A stretch of 64,000 nucleotides of DNA, from contig NZ_CP045144.1 of assembly GCF_009223885.1 (NCBI RefSeq), positions 3,026,001 through 3,090,000 of the forward strand, written 5' to 3'. This document shows, one piece after another, positions 28,822-37,848 of the stretch; the stretch's first letter is position 1; every line of letters begins with the position of its first letter. The DNA is from Ancylobacter sp. TS-1. Its GTDB lineage: Bacteria; Pseudomonadota; Alphaproteobacteria; Rhizobiales; Xanthobacteraceae. A model generated the notes under the pieces. The model saw nothing but the letters and a program-made list of their open reading frames with translations. It searched no databases and had not been told where the DNA came from. The translations under genes were made by a program, and so were the position numbers.

Positions 28822-29790
28822 GTGACAACATCCCATCACACCTTTGCCGACAAGACCGCCGAGGCGGCGGTGCGCGCGACCCCGGAGCCTCTCGCGAGGC
28901 GGGTGCGCTCGCTCTCCGACAAGGCCATCGCCTGGCTGTTCATCGCCCCGACCATCGCGCTGCTGCTGGCGATCAACATCTTCCCGCTGTTCTGGGCGAT
29001 CTACCTGTCCTTCACCAACTACCGGGCCAACCGGCCCAATGCCGAGGTCAGGAATGTCGGCCTCGGCAACTATTCGCGCGTGCTGAACGACCCCGACATC
29101 TGGGCGTCGATGCAGACCACGGCGCATTTCGTGTTCTGGACCATTCTGTTGCAGACGGTGATCGGCTTCGGCCTCGCCTATCTGATCGACCGCAAGTTCC
29201 GCGGCCACGCCTTCTGGACGACGCTGATCCTCATTCCGATGATGCTGTCGCCGGCCGTGGTCGGCAATTTCTGGCGCTTCCTCTACGAGCCGCAGATCGG
29301 CCTGTTCGCCTATGCGGTCTCGTTCCTGACCGGCATTCCGACCTCCGAGATCCAGATGCTCGGCAGCGTCCAGCTGGCGCCCTGGGCGATCATCATCGTC
29401 GATACCTGGATGTGGACGCCCTATGTGATGCTGATCTGCCTCGCCGGGCTGCGCTCGATCCCGGACTACATCTACGAGGCGGCGGAAGTCGACCGCGCCT
29501 CCCCCTGGCGGCAGTTCTGGTCGATCACCGTGCCGATGGCGCTGCCCTTCATCATGCTGGCGGTGCTGTTCCGCGGCATCGAGAACTTCAAGATGTTCGA
29601 CATGGTGAACCTGCTCACCGGCGGCGGGCCCGGCTCGACGACCGAGGTCGCCTCCATCGCGCTCAAGCGCGACGCCTTCGAGGCGTGGGCGACCGGGCGA
29701 TCCTCGGCCTTCGCCATCGTCCTCTTCGTCGCGGTGTTCGGCCTCGCCAACATCTACGTCAAGGCGCTCAACAGGGTGAAGCAGCGATGA
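28822..29790 (+). CDS. ABC transporter permease 1 (MalF-like) of the dihydroxyacetone operon
   Basis: A roughly 322-residue CUT1 permease with six main spans, from AIAWLFIAPTIALLLAINIF to the C-terminal AFAIVLFVAVFGLANIYV. EAA motif EAAEVDRASPWRQFWSITVP and the LLTGGGPGSTTEVASIALKR signature are present. The start is uncertain: a GTG at 28822 gives the usual length, while the longer frame would begin inside the repeat element. It overlaps the next permease by four bases (ATGA). It should pair with permease 2 as the import channel. Confidence 0.88.
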   Translation: MTTSHHTFADKTAEAAVRATPEPLARRVRSLSDKAIAWLFIAPTIALLLAINIFPLFWAIYLSFTNYRANRPNAEVRNVGLGNYSRVLNDPDIWASMQTTAHFVFWTILLQTVIGFGLAYLIDRKFRGHAFWTTLILIPMMLSPAVVGNFWRFLYEPQIGLFAYAVSFLTGIPTSEIQMLGSVQLAPWAIIIVDTWMWTPYVMLICLAGLRSIPDYIYEAAEVDRASPWRQFWSITVPMALPFIMLAVLFRGIENFKMFDMVNLLTGGGPGSTTEVASIALKRDAFEAWATGRSSAFAIVLFVAVFGLANIYVKALNRVKQR

Positions 29791-30767
29791 GCCCGGCCAG
29801 GACAATCTTCAAGCCGACCACAGCGACCGCCGCCCATTCCGTCGTCGAGCCGGGCGCGACCTCCAAGCGCATCGCCGCCACGCTGGTGATCCTCTACGCG
29901 GTCATCACCATGGTGCCGCTGGTGTGGATCTTCCTCACCTCGATCAAGTCGCCCCCCGACTCGATCTCCTACCCCCCGAAGATCCTGTTCACGCCCTCGC
30001 TGGAGGGCTACTGCAACCTCTTCACCACCCGCACGCGGCAGACGCCGGAATACATCGCCGCGCTGCCGGAGCCGGACGGCATCTGCGACGCCGTGACCCG
30101 CAAGCGCAACATGGTGATCGCCGGGCCGTCGAACTTCCTGCCGCGCTTCGCCAATTCGCTGATCATCGCCTTCGGCTCGACCTTCCTCGCCGTCGGGCTG
30201 GGCACGCTGGCGGCCTATGGCTTCTCGCGCTTCAAGGTGCCGCTGGCCGACGACCTGCTGTTCTTCATCCTGTCTACCCGGATGATGCCGCCCATCGCGG
30301 TGGCCATCCCGATCTACCTTATGTACCGCCAGCTCGGCCTGTCCGACACGGCGCTGGGCATGATGCTGCTCTACACGGCGGTCAACGTCTCGCTCGCCGT
30401 CTGGCTGCTCAAGGGCTTCATCGACGAGATTCCGCGCGAATACGAGGAGGCCGCGATGATCGACGGCTATTCGCGCCTGCAGGCCTTCCGCAAGGTGGTG
30501 CTGCCGCAGGCGACCACCGGCATCGCCGCCACCGCCATCTTCTGCCTGATCTTCGCCTGGAACGAATATGCCTTCGCCTCGCTGCTCACCTCCGGCAGCG
30601 CCCAGACCGCGCCGCCCTTCATCCCCACCATCATCGGCGAGGGCGGGCAGGACTGGCCGGCGGTGGCGGCCGGCACGACGATCTTCCTGATGCCGATCCT
30701 CGTCTTCACCATCCTGCTTCGCAAGCAGCTGCTGCGCGGCATCACCTTCGGGGCGGTGCGCAAATGA
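29787..30767 (+). CDS. ABC transporter permease 2 (MalG-like) of the dihydroxyacetone operon
   Basis: The 326-residue CUT1 permease starts MSPARTIFKPTTATAAHSVV. After the first span there is a long periplasmic loop (about residues 50-115, with EGYCNLFTTRTRQTPEYIAA), longer than in ordinary MalG proteins. EAA motif EEAAMIDGYSRLQAFRKVVLP is near 220. Start and stop overlap both neighbours by ATGA, so the permeases and the following tiny protein are coupled. The extended loop may contact the binding protein. Confidence 0.9.
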   Translation: MSPARTIFKPTTATAAHSVVEPGATSKRIAATLVILYAVITMVPLVWIFLTSIKSPPDSISYPPKILFTPSLEGYCNLFTTRTRQTPEYIAALPEPDGICDAVTRKRNMVIAGPSNFLPRFANSLIIAFGSTFLAVGLGTLAAYGFSRFKVPLADDLLFFILSTRMMPPIAVAIPIYLMYRQLGLSDTALGMMLLYTAVNVSLAVWLLKGFIDEIPREYEEAAMIDGYSRLQAFRKVVLPQATTGIAATAIFCLIFAWNEYAFASLLTSGSAQTAPPFIPTIIGEGGQDWPAVAAGTTIFLMPILVFTILLRKQLLRGITFGAVRK

Positions 30768-31000
30768 GCGATATCCGTCCCGCCGCCGCCACGCCGCCCG
30801 ATGCCACGCCGTCCGACACGAAGCCCGTGCGCCCCTTCTTCCTGCGGCGCGGGCCGATGGAGGCGGTCGCCGTCACCGTCATCGGGCTCGGCTTCCTCAT
30901 GCTGTTCCAGCCCTTCGCGCTGGTGCTCTACACCTATTCCCTCGTCACCCTTCTGGTCGGCACTTTCATGTTCATGATCGTGTCGAAGTTTCCGGAGTAG
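30764..31000 (+). CDS. 78-residue membrane protein in the GlpU slot of the second ABC operon
   Basis: The gene starts in the permease 2 stop (ATGA at 30764-30767) and ends four bases before the first ATPase gene. The product has a proline-rich cytosolic-looking N-terminus (about 1-30) and two hydrophobic spans, AVAVTVIGLGFLMLFQPFAL and YTYSLVTLLVGTFMFMIV. No named family is recognised by me. It holds the same position (between permease and the rest of the transporter) as GlpU in the divergent glycerol operon, suggesting an accessory subunit of this transporter type. Confidence 0.85.
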   Translation: MSDIRPAAATPPDATPSDTKPVRPFFLRRGPMEAVAVTVIGLGFLMLFQPFALVLYTYSLVTLLVGTFMFMIVSKFPE

Positions 31001-31004
31001 CCCG

Positions 31005-32117
31005 ATGGCCGAGATCAAGGTCGACCATCTGCGTAAGGCGTTCGGCGAGTTCGTCGCCGTGCAGGATTCCAGCTTCACCGTCGAGGACGGCTCGTTCCTC
31101 GCCCTTCTCGGCCCCTCGGGCTGCGGCAAGACGACGACGCTGCGCATGATCGCCGGGCTGGAACTGCCCACCGGCGGCACCATCCAGCTCGGCGGCGAGG
31201 ACGTGACCTACAGGCGCGCCAGCGAACGCGACATCGCCTTCGTATTCCAGCTTTTCGCGCTCTACCCGCACATGAACGTCCGGCGGAACATCGGCTTCCC
31301 GCTTATGGCGCAGGGCGTGCCGAAGGCGGAGATCCGCGCGCGGGTGGAGGAGACCGCGCGGCTTCTCCAGATCGACCACATCCTTGACCGGCCGGTCTCG
31401 GGCCTTGCTGGCGGCGACCGCCAGCGCGTGGCGCTCGGGCGCGCCATCGTGCGCCGGCCGATGTGCTTCCTGATGGACGAGCCGCTCGGCACGCTCGACG
31501 CCGAGTTCCGCGAGGTGATGGTCCGCGAGCTGCGCGAGCTGCACAACCGCATCCACGCCACCACGGTCTACGTCACCCACGACCAGATCGAGGCGATGGC
31601 GATGGCCGACAAGATCGCGGTGATGAATCACGGTGTCATCGAGCAGTTCGGCACGCCGCAGGAGATCTATGACCGCCCGGCCTCCATGTATGTCGCCGAC
31701 TTCATCGGCTCGCCGCCGATGAACTTCATCCGCTTCGAGGCCGGCCTGCCGAAAGGGGCGCGCGCCGCCCGTATCGGCGCGGCCGAGGTGGAGATGCCCG
31801 AGCTGCGCGCCGAGGTCGCTCCCGGCGCACTGGCGCTCGGCGTGCGGCCCGAGCACATCCGCTTTTCCGACGCCTCGCCGCTGCGCGGGGCGGTCTATGG
31901 CGCCGAATATCTCGGCACCAACCAGATCGTGACGGTGGAGACGCAGGGCGGGCTGGTGCGCGCGCGCCTGCCGGCCGGGCACAGCTACCGCATCGGCGAG
32001 CCGGTCGGCCTCGCCTTCAAGAGCGAGCGGCTGTCGCTGTTCGATGCCCGCTCCGGCCGGGTGATTCCGTCGGTGCTGCACGAGGGCGCGCTGCGCAAGG
32101 AGGCCCGTCATGGCTGA
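31005..32117 (+). CDS. ABC transporter ATPase 1 of the dihydroxyacetone operon
   Basis: The 370-residue MalK-like ATPase has Walker A GPSGCGKT, Q-loop (VFQLF), Walker B FLMDEPLGTLD and switch His (YVTHDQ), with a C-terminal TOBE domain (LALGVRPEHIRFSD onward). The signature reads LAGGD in place of LSGGQ, a milder deviation than in GlpT. Its last codons contain AAGGAGG, which is the ribosome site of the next ATPase gene, and the two frames overlap by eight bases. It should dimerise with ATPase 2. Confidence 0.92.
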   Translation: MAEIKVDHLRKAFGEFVAVQDSSFTVEDGSFLALLGPSGCGKTTTLRMIAGLELPTGGTIQLGGEDVTYRRASERDIAFVFQLFALYPHMNVRRNIGFPLMAQGVPKAEIRARVEETARLLQIDHILDRPVSGLAGGDRQRVALGRAIVRRPMCFLMDEPLGTLDAEFREVMVRELRELHNRIHATTVYVTHDQIEAMAMADKIAVMNHGVIEQFGTPQEIYDRPASMYVADFIGSPPMNFIRFEAGLPKGARAARIGAAEVEMPELRAEVAPGALALGVRPEHIRFSDASPLRGAVYGAEYLGTNQIVTVETQGGLVRARLPAGHSYRIGEPVGLAFKSERLSLFDARSGRVIPSVLHEGALRKEARHG

Positions 32118-33126
32118 CGTAGTCCTGAAGGGCGTCACCAAGAGTTTCGGCAAGGCGGGCGACAAGCGCGCCGTCGACGCCGTCGACCTGCACATCGCCG
32201 ATGGCGAGTTCGTGGTGCTGCTCGGCCCGACCGGGGCGGGCAAGACCACGACGCTGCGCCTCATCGCCGGACTGGAGAAGCCGGACGCCGGCACCATCTC
32301 CATCGGCGGGCGGCCGATGGAGGGGCTGGCGCCGGCCGGGCGCGACGTCGCCTTCGTGTTCCAGCAATATTCGCTCTACCCGCATCTGACCGTCTACGAG
32401 AACCTCGCCTTCCCGCTGCGCTCGCCGGCCCGCCGCATGGACGCGGCGACCCTCGACGCGCGGGTGCGCGAAGTGGCGAAGATGGTGCGCATCGACCACA
32501 AGCTGGAGAACCGCTCCACCCGCCTCTCCGGCGGCGAGATGCAGCGCGTCGCCATCGGCCGCGCGCTGGTGCGCCGCCCGGCGATCTACCTGATGGACGA
32601 GCCGCTTTCCTCGCTCGACGCCAAGCTGCGCGGCGAGCTGCGCCTGGAGCTGAAGCGCATCCAGAAGGAACTCGGGGCGACGCTGCTCTACGTCACCCAC
32701 GACCAGATCGAGGCGATGACCATGGCCGACCGCATCGGCATTCTCGCCGAGGGCAAGCTGGTGCAGATCGGCACGCCGCGCGAGATCTACGCCGACCCGG
32801 CCAATCTCCACGTCGCCGCCCGCCTCGGCCAGCCGCATATCAACATATTGCCGGTCGACCTGCTGCCGGGCGTCTCGGCGCCGGCGGGCACCGCCTCCAT
32901 CGGCGCGCGCACGGAGCACATCGCCATCGCGCCCTCAGCGGAAGGCAATGCGCGGGTCGACTGGATCGAGCATCTGGGCGACCAGAACCACCTGCATATC
33001 AGGCTCGGCGGGCACAAGCTGGTGACGCTGGCCGACCCGGACATGCCGGTGAGCCCCGGCGACAGCATCAGCCTGGCGCTGAGGAACCCGCTCTATTTCG
33101 GCCGGGACGGCCAGCGGCTGGTGTGA
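32110..33126 (+). CDS. ABC transporter ATPase 2 of the dihydroxyacetone operon
   Basis: The 338-residue MalK-like ATPase has all canonical elements: Walker A GPTGAGKT, Q-loop VFQQY, signature LSGGE, Walker B YLMDEPLSSLD and switch His YVTHDQ. The C-terminal regulatory domain is shorter than in ATPase 1. AAGGAGG is six bases before the ATG, inside the end of the ATPase 1 gene. As in the glycerol operon, two different ATPase genes replace the single MalK of common CUT1 systems. Confidence 0.93.
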   Translation: MADVVLKGVTKSFGKAGDKRAVDAVDLHIADGEFVVLLGPTGAGKTTTLRLIAGLEKPDAGTISIGGRPMEGLAPAGRDVAFVFQQYSLYPHLTVYENLAFPLRSPARRMDAATLDARVREVAKMVRIDHKLENRSTRLSGGEMQRVAIGRALVRRPAIYLMDEPLSSLDAKLRGELRLELKRIQKELGATLLYVTHDQIEAMTMADRIGILAEGKLVQIGTPREIYADPANLHVAARLGQPHINILPVDLLPGVSAPAGTASIGARTEHIAIAPSAEGNARVDWIEHLGDQNHLHIRLGGHKLVTLADPDMPVSPGDSISLALRNPLYFGRDGQRLV

Positions 33127-33189
33127 CGAAGGACGCGGTGCGGCCGCCGGGGACCACGCCCGGCGCGCCGAACGGATGGGAAGGCAGCG

Positions 33190-34821
33190 ATGAAACATTT
33201 CTTCAACCGCCGGGACAGCATCGTCACCGAGGCGCTGGACGGGCTCCTGCGCACGACGCCGCCCGGCCGGCTGGCCCGGCTGGACACCTATCCCGACATC
33301 AAGGTCGTGTTGCGCGCGGACTGGGACACGTCGAAGGTCGCCGTGGTCTCCGGCGGCGGCGCCGGGCATGAGCCCTCCCATGCCGGCTTCGTCGGCCGGG
33401 GCCTGCTGACCGCCGCCGTTTCCGGCGAGATCTTCGCCTCGCCCAGCGTCGAGGCCGTGCTCACCGCCATCCGCGCGGTGACCGGCGCGCCCGGCTGCCT
33501 GCTGGTGGTGAAGAACTACACCGGCGACCGGCTCAATTTCGGCCTGGCTGCCGAGCGTGCCCGCGCCGAGGGCTATCGGGTCGAGATGGTCATCGTCGCC
33601 GACGACATCGCCCTGCCGGACATTCCCCAGCCGCGCGGCGTCGCCGGCACGCTGTTCGTGCACAAGATCGCCGGCCACCATGCCGAGGCCGGGGCGGACC
33701 TCGCCACCGTCGCCGCCGCCGCCCGCGCCGCCGCCGCCGACATCGTCTCGCTCGGCGTCTCGCTGTCGTCCTGCTCCATTCCCGGCCAGCCCTTCGAGGC
33801 CCGGCTCGGCGCCGACGAGGGCGAACTCGGCCTCGGCATTCATGGTGAGCCGGGCGTCGAGCGCATCGCGCTGCTGCCCGCCGGCGAGATCGTCGCGCTG
33901 ATGGCCGAACGCCTCGGCGCGCGGCTCGAAGAGGGCGCCGGCCATGCGCTGCTGATCAACAATCTCGGCGCCGTGCCGCCGCTGGAGATGAGCCTCATTG
34001 CCGAGGCGCTGCTGGCGTCCCCGCTCGGGCGGGATGTGCGGCTCGTCATCGGCCCGGCGGCGCTGATGACCGCGCTCAACATGAACGGCTTCTCGCTGTC
34101 CTTCCTGCGCCTCGACGAGGCCCGCGCGGCGGCGCTGGCCTCCCCCGTCGAGCCGCTCGCCTGGCGCCCGGCCGTGCCGACCGGCGAAGTCGTCGTGCTG
34201 CCGGCTCCCGCCGCGCCGGCGGCCGATGGCATCGCGGCGAGCGCCGACGCTACGGTGGAGGCGATCATCCGCACCGCCTGCGCCACCCTCACCGGGCTGG
34301 AGGAGGAGCTGAACCGGCTCGACGCGCGCGCCGGCGACGGCGACACCGGCTCGACGGTGGCCACCGGCGCGCGTGCCATCGAGGCGCGGCTGGGCCAGCT
34401 TCCGCTGGCCGATGCCGCCGCCACGCTCCACGCCATCGGCGCCGAACTGGGCACCGCCATGGGCGGGTCGAGCGGCGTGCTGCTCTCCATCTTCTTCACC
34501 GCCGCCGCCAAGGCGTCGTCCGAGGGGGAGGATCTGCCCGCCTCGCTTGGCGCCGGCCTCGACCGGATGATCTTCTATGGCGGAGCCACCCCGGGTGCCC
34601 GTACCATGGTCGACGCGCTGGCGCCCGCCCTGGCGGCGCTGGCGAGCGGAGGCCTCGCTGCTGCTGCCGCCGCCGCGACGGCGGGCGCTGAGGCGACGCG
34701 GGCCATGGCGACGGCGCGGGCGGGCCGCGCCGCCTATGTCGGCGCGCGCGATCTGGAAGGCTCGCCCGACCCCGGCGCGGTCGCGGTGGCCAGGGTGTTC
34801 GAGGCGCTGGCCCGGCGCTGA
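33190..34821 (+). CDS. Single-chain ATP-dependent dihydroxyacetone kinase (DhaK-DhaL fusion)
   Basis: The 543-residue enzyme (EC 2.7.1.29) has an N-terminal DhaK domain (about 1-330) and a C-terminal DhaL domain (about 355-543). The substrate loop SGGGAGHEP is near 54-62, and H218 in GIHGEPG is the residue that binds the carbonyl of dihydroxyacetone as a hemiaminal. The L domain has the metal/nucleotide motif DARAGDGDTGSTV. Length agrees with the Citrobacter enzyme (552). The product is dihydroxyacetone phosphate. It follows the ABC ATPases by 63 bases and begins a run of kinase genes. Confidence 0.93.
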   Translation: MKHFFNRRDSIVTEALDGLLRTTPPGRLARLDTYPDIKVVLRADWDTSKVAVVSGGGAGHEPSHAGFVGRGLLTAAVSGEIFASPSVEAVLTAIRAVTGAPGCLLVVKNYTGDRLNFGLAAERARAEGYRVEMVIVADDIALPDIPQPRGVAGTLFVHKIAGHHAEAGADLATVAAAARAAAADIVSLGVSLSSCSIPGQPFEARLGADEGELGLGIHGEPGVERIALLPAGEIVALMAERLGARLEEGAGHALLINNLGAVPPLEMSLIAEALLASPLGRDVRLVIGPAALMTALNMNGFSLSFLRLDEARAAALASPVEPLAWRPAVPTGEVVVLPAPAAPAADGIAASADATVEAIIRTACATLTGLEEELNRLDARAGDGDTGSTVATGARAIEARLGQLPLADAAATLHAIGAELGTAMGGSSGVLLSIFFTAAAKASSEGEDLPASLGAGLDRMIFYGGATPGARTMVDALAPALAALASGGLAAAAAAATAGAEATRAMATARAGRAAYVGARDLEGSPDPGAVAVARVFEALARR

Positions 34822-34850
34822 GCCGGAAGCCGCGACGGGGAGTGAGGCCG

Positions 34851-35465
34851 ATGCCGTTCGACGCCGCCGATCTCGCCGAGCTGATCGCGTTGTGCCGCGC
34901 CGAGATCGACCGGCATGGCGAGCGCCTGTCCTCGCTCGACCGTGCCATCGGCGACGGCGATCACGGCGCCAATATGCGCCGGGGGCTGGAGGCGGTGTAT
35001 CGCGAGCGCGAGGCCATCGCCGCCCTGCCGCTGCCGGCGGCGCTGGAGCGCATCGGCTTCGTGCTGGTGATGAGCATCGGCGGCGCGGCCGGCCCGCTCT
35101 ACGGCACGCTGATGATGGAACTCGGGCGCGGCCTGCCGCCGGATGCGGACGTGGCCGAATTCGCCGCAACGCTCGCCCGCGCGGTCGAGGCGGTGGCGCG
35201 GCGCGGGCGCTCCGGCCCCGGGGACAAGACTTTGCTGGACGTGCTCTACCCCGTGCAGGCGGAGGTTGCCGGCCGCGCCGAACCCGCTCGCATCGCCGAA
35301 TGCGCGCAGTCGGCGGCGCGGGCCACCGAAATGATGCTGGCGCGGCGCGGCCGGGCGTCCTATCTCGGCGCGCGCTCGGTCGGTCACGAAGACCCCGGCG
35401 CGTCGAGCTGCGCCCTGCTCACCGCCACCATCTGCCAGTATCTCAAGGAGCATGCCGCGCCATGA
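34851..35465 (+). CDS. dhaL: DhaL, ADP-binding subunit of PEP-dependent dihydroxyacetone kinase
   Basis: The 204-residue all-helical DhaL protein has metal ligands D30, D35 and D37 in SLDRAIGDGDHGANM, the same numbering as the E. coli subunit, and the phosphate-binding SIGGAAGPLYGTLMM. It keeps ADP/ATP bound as a phosphoryl carrier between DhaM and DhaK. I chose ATG 34851; a GTG three codons earlier is possible. The last four bases are the start of dhaM. Confidence 0.93.
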   Translation: MPFDAADLAELIALCRAEIDRHGERLSSLDRAIGDGDHGANMRRGLEAVYREREAIAALPLPAALERIGFVLVMSIGGAAGPLYGTLMMELGRGLPPDADVAEFAATLARAVEAVARRGRSGPGDKTLLDVLYPVQAEVAGRAEPARIAECAQSAARATEMMLARRGRASYLGARSVGHEDPGASSCALLTATICQYLKEHAAP

Positions 35466-35872
35466 CGGCCGTCCCCTCGCCCCGCTCCGCCAATGTGGGC
35501 ATCGTGATCGTCTCGCACTCGCCGCTGGTGGCGCAGGGTGCGGCCGACATGGTGCGCCAGATGGTCGGCGACGGCGTGCCGCTGGCCTGGACCGGCGGCA
35601 ATGCCGAGGGCGGGCTCGGCACCCATGTCGCGGGCATCCGGGCGGCCATCGAGGCGGCGTGGTCCGAGGCCGGGGTCGCCATCTTCGTCGATCTCGGCGG
35701 GGCCGAGACCAACAGCGAGGCGGCGGTGGAGATGCTCGGCCCGGTCCGCGCGGCGAAGGTCGCCATCTGCAACGCCCCCATCGTCGAGGGCGCGGTGGTG
35801 GCGGCGGCGGAAGCCTCGGGCGGCTCGGCGCTGGCCCGCGTGGTGGCGACGGCGGAAGAGTTGTCCTCCTGA
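35462..35872 (+). CDS. dhaM: DhaM, EIIA(Man)-like phosphotransfer protein
   Basis: The 136-residue protein contains only the EIIA-mannose-like domain. The phosphorylated histidine is H19 in GIVIVSHSPLVAQG. The conserved FVDLGGAETNSEAAVEML and CNAPIVEGAVVAA follow. It takes phosphate from HPr and passes it to DhaL-bound ADP. In E. coli the equivalent protein is fused to HPr and enzyme I domains; here those are separate genes in the same order immediately downstream, overlapping by one base. Confidence 0.92.
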   Translation: MTAVPSPRSANVGIVIVSHSPLVAQGAADMVRQMVGDGVPLAWTGGNAEGGLGTHVAGIRAAIEAAWSEAGVAIFVDLGGAETNSEAAVEMLGPVRAAKVAICNAPIVEGAVVAAAEASGGSALARVVATAEELSS

Positions 35873-36240
35873 TGACCGAGACCGTTCCCTCCCATGGCTT
35901 CGCGCGCGCTCCCGGCTCCCACCGTTCGCAGGTGGAGGTCGAGGTGACGCACGGCATCGGCCTGCATGCGCGCCCCTCGGTCGCCTTCACCCGCCTCGCC
36001 AAGAGCTTTCCCTGCACCGTCGAGGTGGCGGTGGACGGCTCCGGCGAGTGGCTGAACGGCAAGAGCATCGTGAAGATCATCGGCGCCCGCATCCGGCGTG
36101 GCACGAGGCTGCGCATCCGTGCCGAGGGCTCGCGCGCCGAGGAGGCGGTCGCGGCGCTGAGCGAGCTGGTGCGCCGGGATTTCGACGAGGAGCGCCGGAT
36201 TGGCCGGACCGACGGGCGGGCCGATGGCCGCCCCGCGTGA
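35872..36240 (+). CDS. HPr-like phosphocarrier dedicated to the dihydroxyacetone system
   Basis: The 122-residue protein has the HPr core at about 18-105. The active histidine is H32 in GIGLHARPSVAF, and a serine equivalent to the regulatory Ser46 is S65 in NGKSIVKIIG. Extra N- and C-terminal tails make it longer than standard HPr (about 88). The start shares a base with the dhaM stop, and the end overlaps the enzyme I start region, so it belongs to this chain: PEP, enzyme I, HPr, DhaM, DhaL, dihydroxyacetone. Confidence 0.9.
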   Translation: MTETVPSHGFARAPGSHRSQVEVEVTHGIGLHARPSVAFTRLAKSFPCTVEVAVDGSGEWLNGKSIVKIIGARIRRGTRLRIRAEGSRAEEAVAALSELVRRDFDEERRIGRTDGRADGRPA

Positions 36241-37846
36241 CCTTCGCGGCAGCCCGGCCTCGCCGGGACGCGCGCTCGGCCCGGTCCACCGCGCCGAGGA
36301 ACGCTCGGTGCCGCTGCCCGGCGCGCCGGGCGAGGGCGATGCCCGCGCCGCGCTGGCGGCGGCGGTCACGGTGGCGGTGGCCGAGCTTGGTGAACTCTCC
36401 GCCCGCTCGGACGCCGAGAGCGCCGGCATACTCGACTTCCAGATCGAACTGCTGCTCGACGGCGAACTGACCGCGCCGGCCTTCGCCCGCATCGGGCGCG
36501 GAGAGGCGGCGGCGCTGGCCTGGGCGGGCGCGATGAACGCCCATATCGACACGCTCGCCACCGATGGCGACGCCTTCGCGCTGCGCGCCGCCGATCTCGC
36601 CGACCTCAAGAACCGGGTGCTGGACGCGCTGGCGGGACGCACCCGCGCCGATTTCCCGCAAGGCGCGGTCTATGTCGGGCGCGACATGCCCCCCAGCGCC
36701 TTCCTCGCCCATGACTGGTCGGCGGGCGGGGCCATCGCGCTCACCGCGGGCAGCGCGGCCAGCCATGTCGCGCTGCTGGCGCGCTCGCGCGGCGTGCCGA
36801 TGGTGGTCGGCCTCGGCGCGCTGCCGGCGGAACCGGGCGACACGGCGCTGGTGGACGGCACGCAGGGCGTGGTCCGGCTGCACCCGGAGGAACGCCTCGA
36901 CGCGCCGCCAGCGCATCTCGTGGCCGGCGCCGATAGGGCGCCCGCCGCGCGGCTCGGTGCGGGGGGGAGGTACGCGGGAGAGACCGGCGCGGCAGAGACT
37001 GGCCCGGTGCGGCTGTTCGCCAATATCGACACGCTGGCCGATCTTGACGCGCTCGACCCTGCGGGCGTTGCCGGCGTCGGCCTCGTGCGTACCGAGTTCC
37101 TGCTCTCCGATGCCGCCGAGGCGCTGAATGAGGAGCGCCACCTCGCCTGCTACCGCCGCATCGTCGAGCGTCTCGGCGGGCGCCCGGCGACGCTGCGCAT
37201 GCTCGACCTCGGCGGCGACAAGGCGATGCCGGGGCTGGTCGAGGGCGACCCCGCCTCGGTGCTTGGCGCGCGCGGCGTGCGCTTCCTGCTCGCCCATCCC
37301 GACCTCGCCCGCATCCAGGCCCGTGCGCTGATCCGCGCCGCCGCGCTCGGCCCGGTCAACGTGCTGCTGCCGATGGTGACGCTGCCCGCCGAGCTGGCGG
37401 CGATGGCGCGCCTGTTCGACGAGGAGGCGGCGCGCCTCGCCCGGCGTGGCGTGCCCGCGCGGCGCCCCCCGCTCGGCATCATGGTGGAGGTGCCGGCGGC
37501 GGCGCTGACGCTCGACCTGTTCGGCGCGGCCGCCTTTTTTTCCGTGGGCACCAACGATCTGATGCAGTATCTCGCGGCGGCGGCGCGGGACAATCCGGCG
37601 GTCGCGCATCTCTATGCGGGAGCGGAGGCCGCCATGTTCCGCCTGCTCGACCAGATCGCGGTCGCTGCCCGCGCCCTTGGCCGGCCGGTCTCGGTGTGCG
37701 GCGATCTCGCCGGCGACCCGGCCGCCGTCGGCCGCCTCGTCGCGCTCGGCCTGCGCGACCTCTCCATGGCGCCCGCGCGGCTCGGCGCCGTGCGCGCGGC
37801 GATCGAGGGGTTGGGCGAGGGATCAGGCGAAGGGGCGCCGGGCTGA
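36224..37846 (+). CDS. Enzyme I-like PEP-protein phosphotransferase
   Basis: The roughly 540-residue full-length enzyme I has the phosphohistidine in TAGSAASHVALLARS (H181 with this start), PEP-binding elements GVGLVRTEFLL and FFSVGTNDLMQYL, and the catalytic Cys in SVCGDLAGDP (C492). It should autophosphorylate from PEP and charge HPr. The start is uncertain: ATG 36224 fits the family N-terminus, but a TTG at 36200 is preceded by GAGGAG at good spacing. It overlaps the HPr gene either way. In contrast to E. coli DhaM, whose enzyme I part is truncated, this protein keeps its PEP domain. Confidence 0.92.
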   Translation: MAAPRDLRGSPASPGRALGPVHRAEERSVPLPGAPGEGDARAALAAAVTVAVAELGELSARSDAESAGILDFQIELLLDGELTAPAFARIGRGEAAALAWAGAMNAHIDTLATDGDAFALRAADLADLKNRVLDALAGRTRADFPQGAVYVGRDMPPSAFLAHDWSAGGAIALTAGSAASHVALLARSRGVPMVVGLGALPAEPGDTALVDGTQGVVRLHPEERLDAPPAHLVAGADRAPAARLGAGGRYAGETGAAETGPVRLFANIDTLADLDALDPAGVAGVGLVRTEFLLSDAAEALNEERHLACYRRIVERLGGRPATLRMLDLGGDKAMPGLVEGDPASVLGARGVRFLLAHPDLARIQARALIRAAALGPVNVLLPMVTLPAELAAMARLFDEEAARLARRGVPARRPPLGIMVEVPAAALTLDLFGAAAFFSVGTNDLMQYLAAAARDNPAVAHLYAGAEAAMFRLLDQIAVAARALGRPVSVCGDLAGDPAAVGRLVALGLRDLSMAPARLGAVRAAIEGLGEGSGEGAPG

Positions 37847-37848
37847 CC

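Noticed and set aside
32871-32925. Possible breakdown of ATPase 2 in its shortened C-terminal domain.
   Set aside because: The frame is intact to a normal stop and regulatory domains vary in length among MalK-type proteins.
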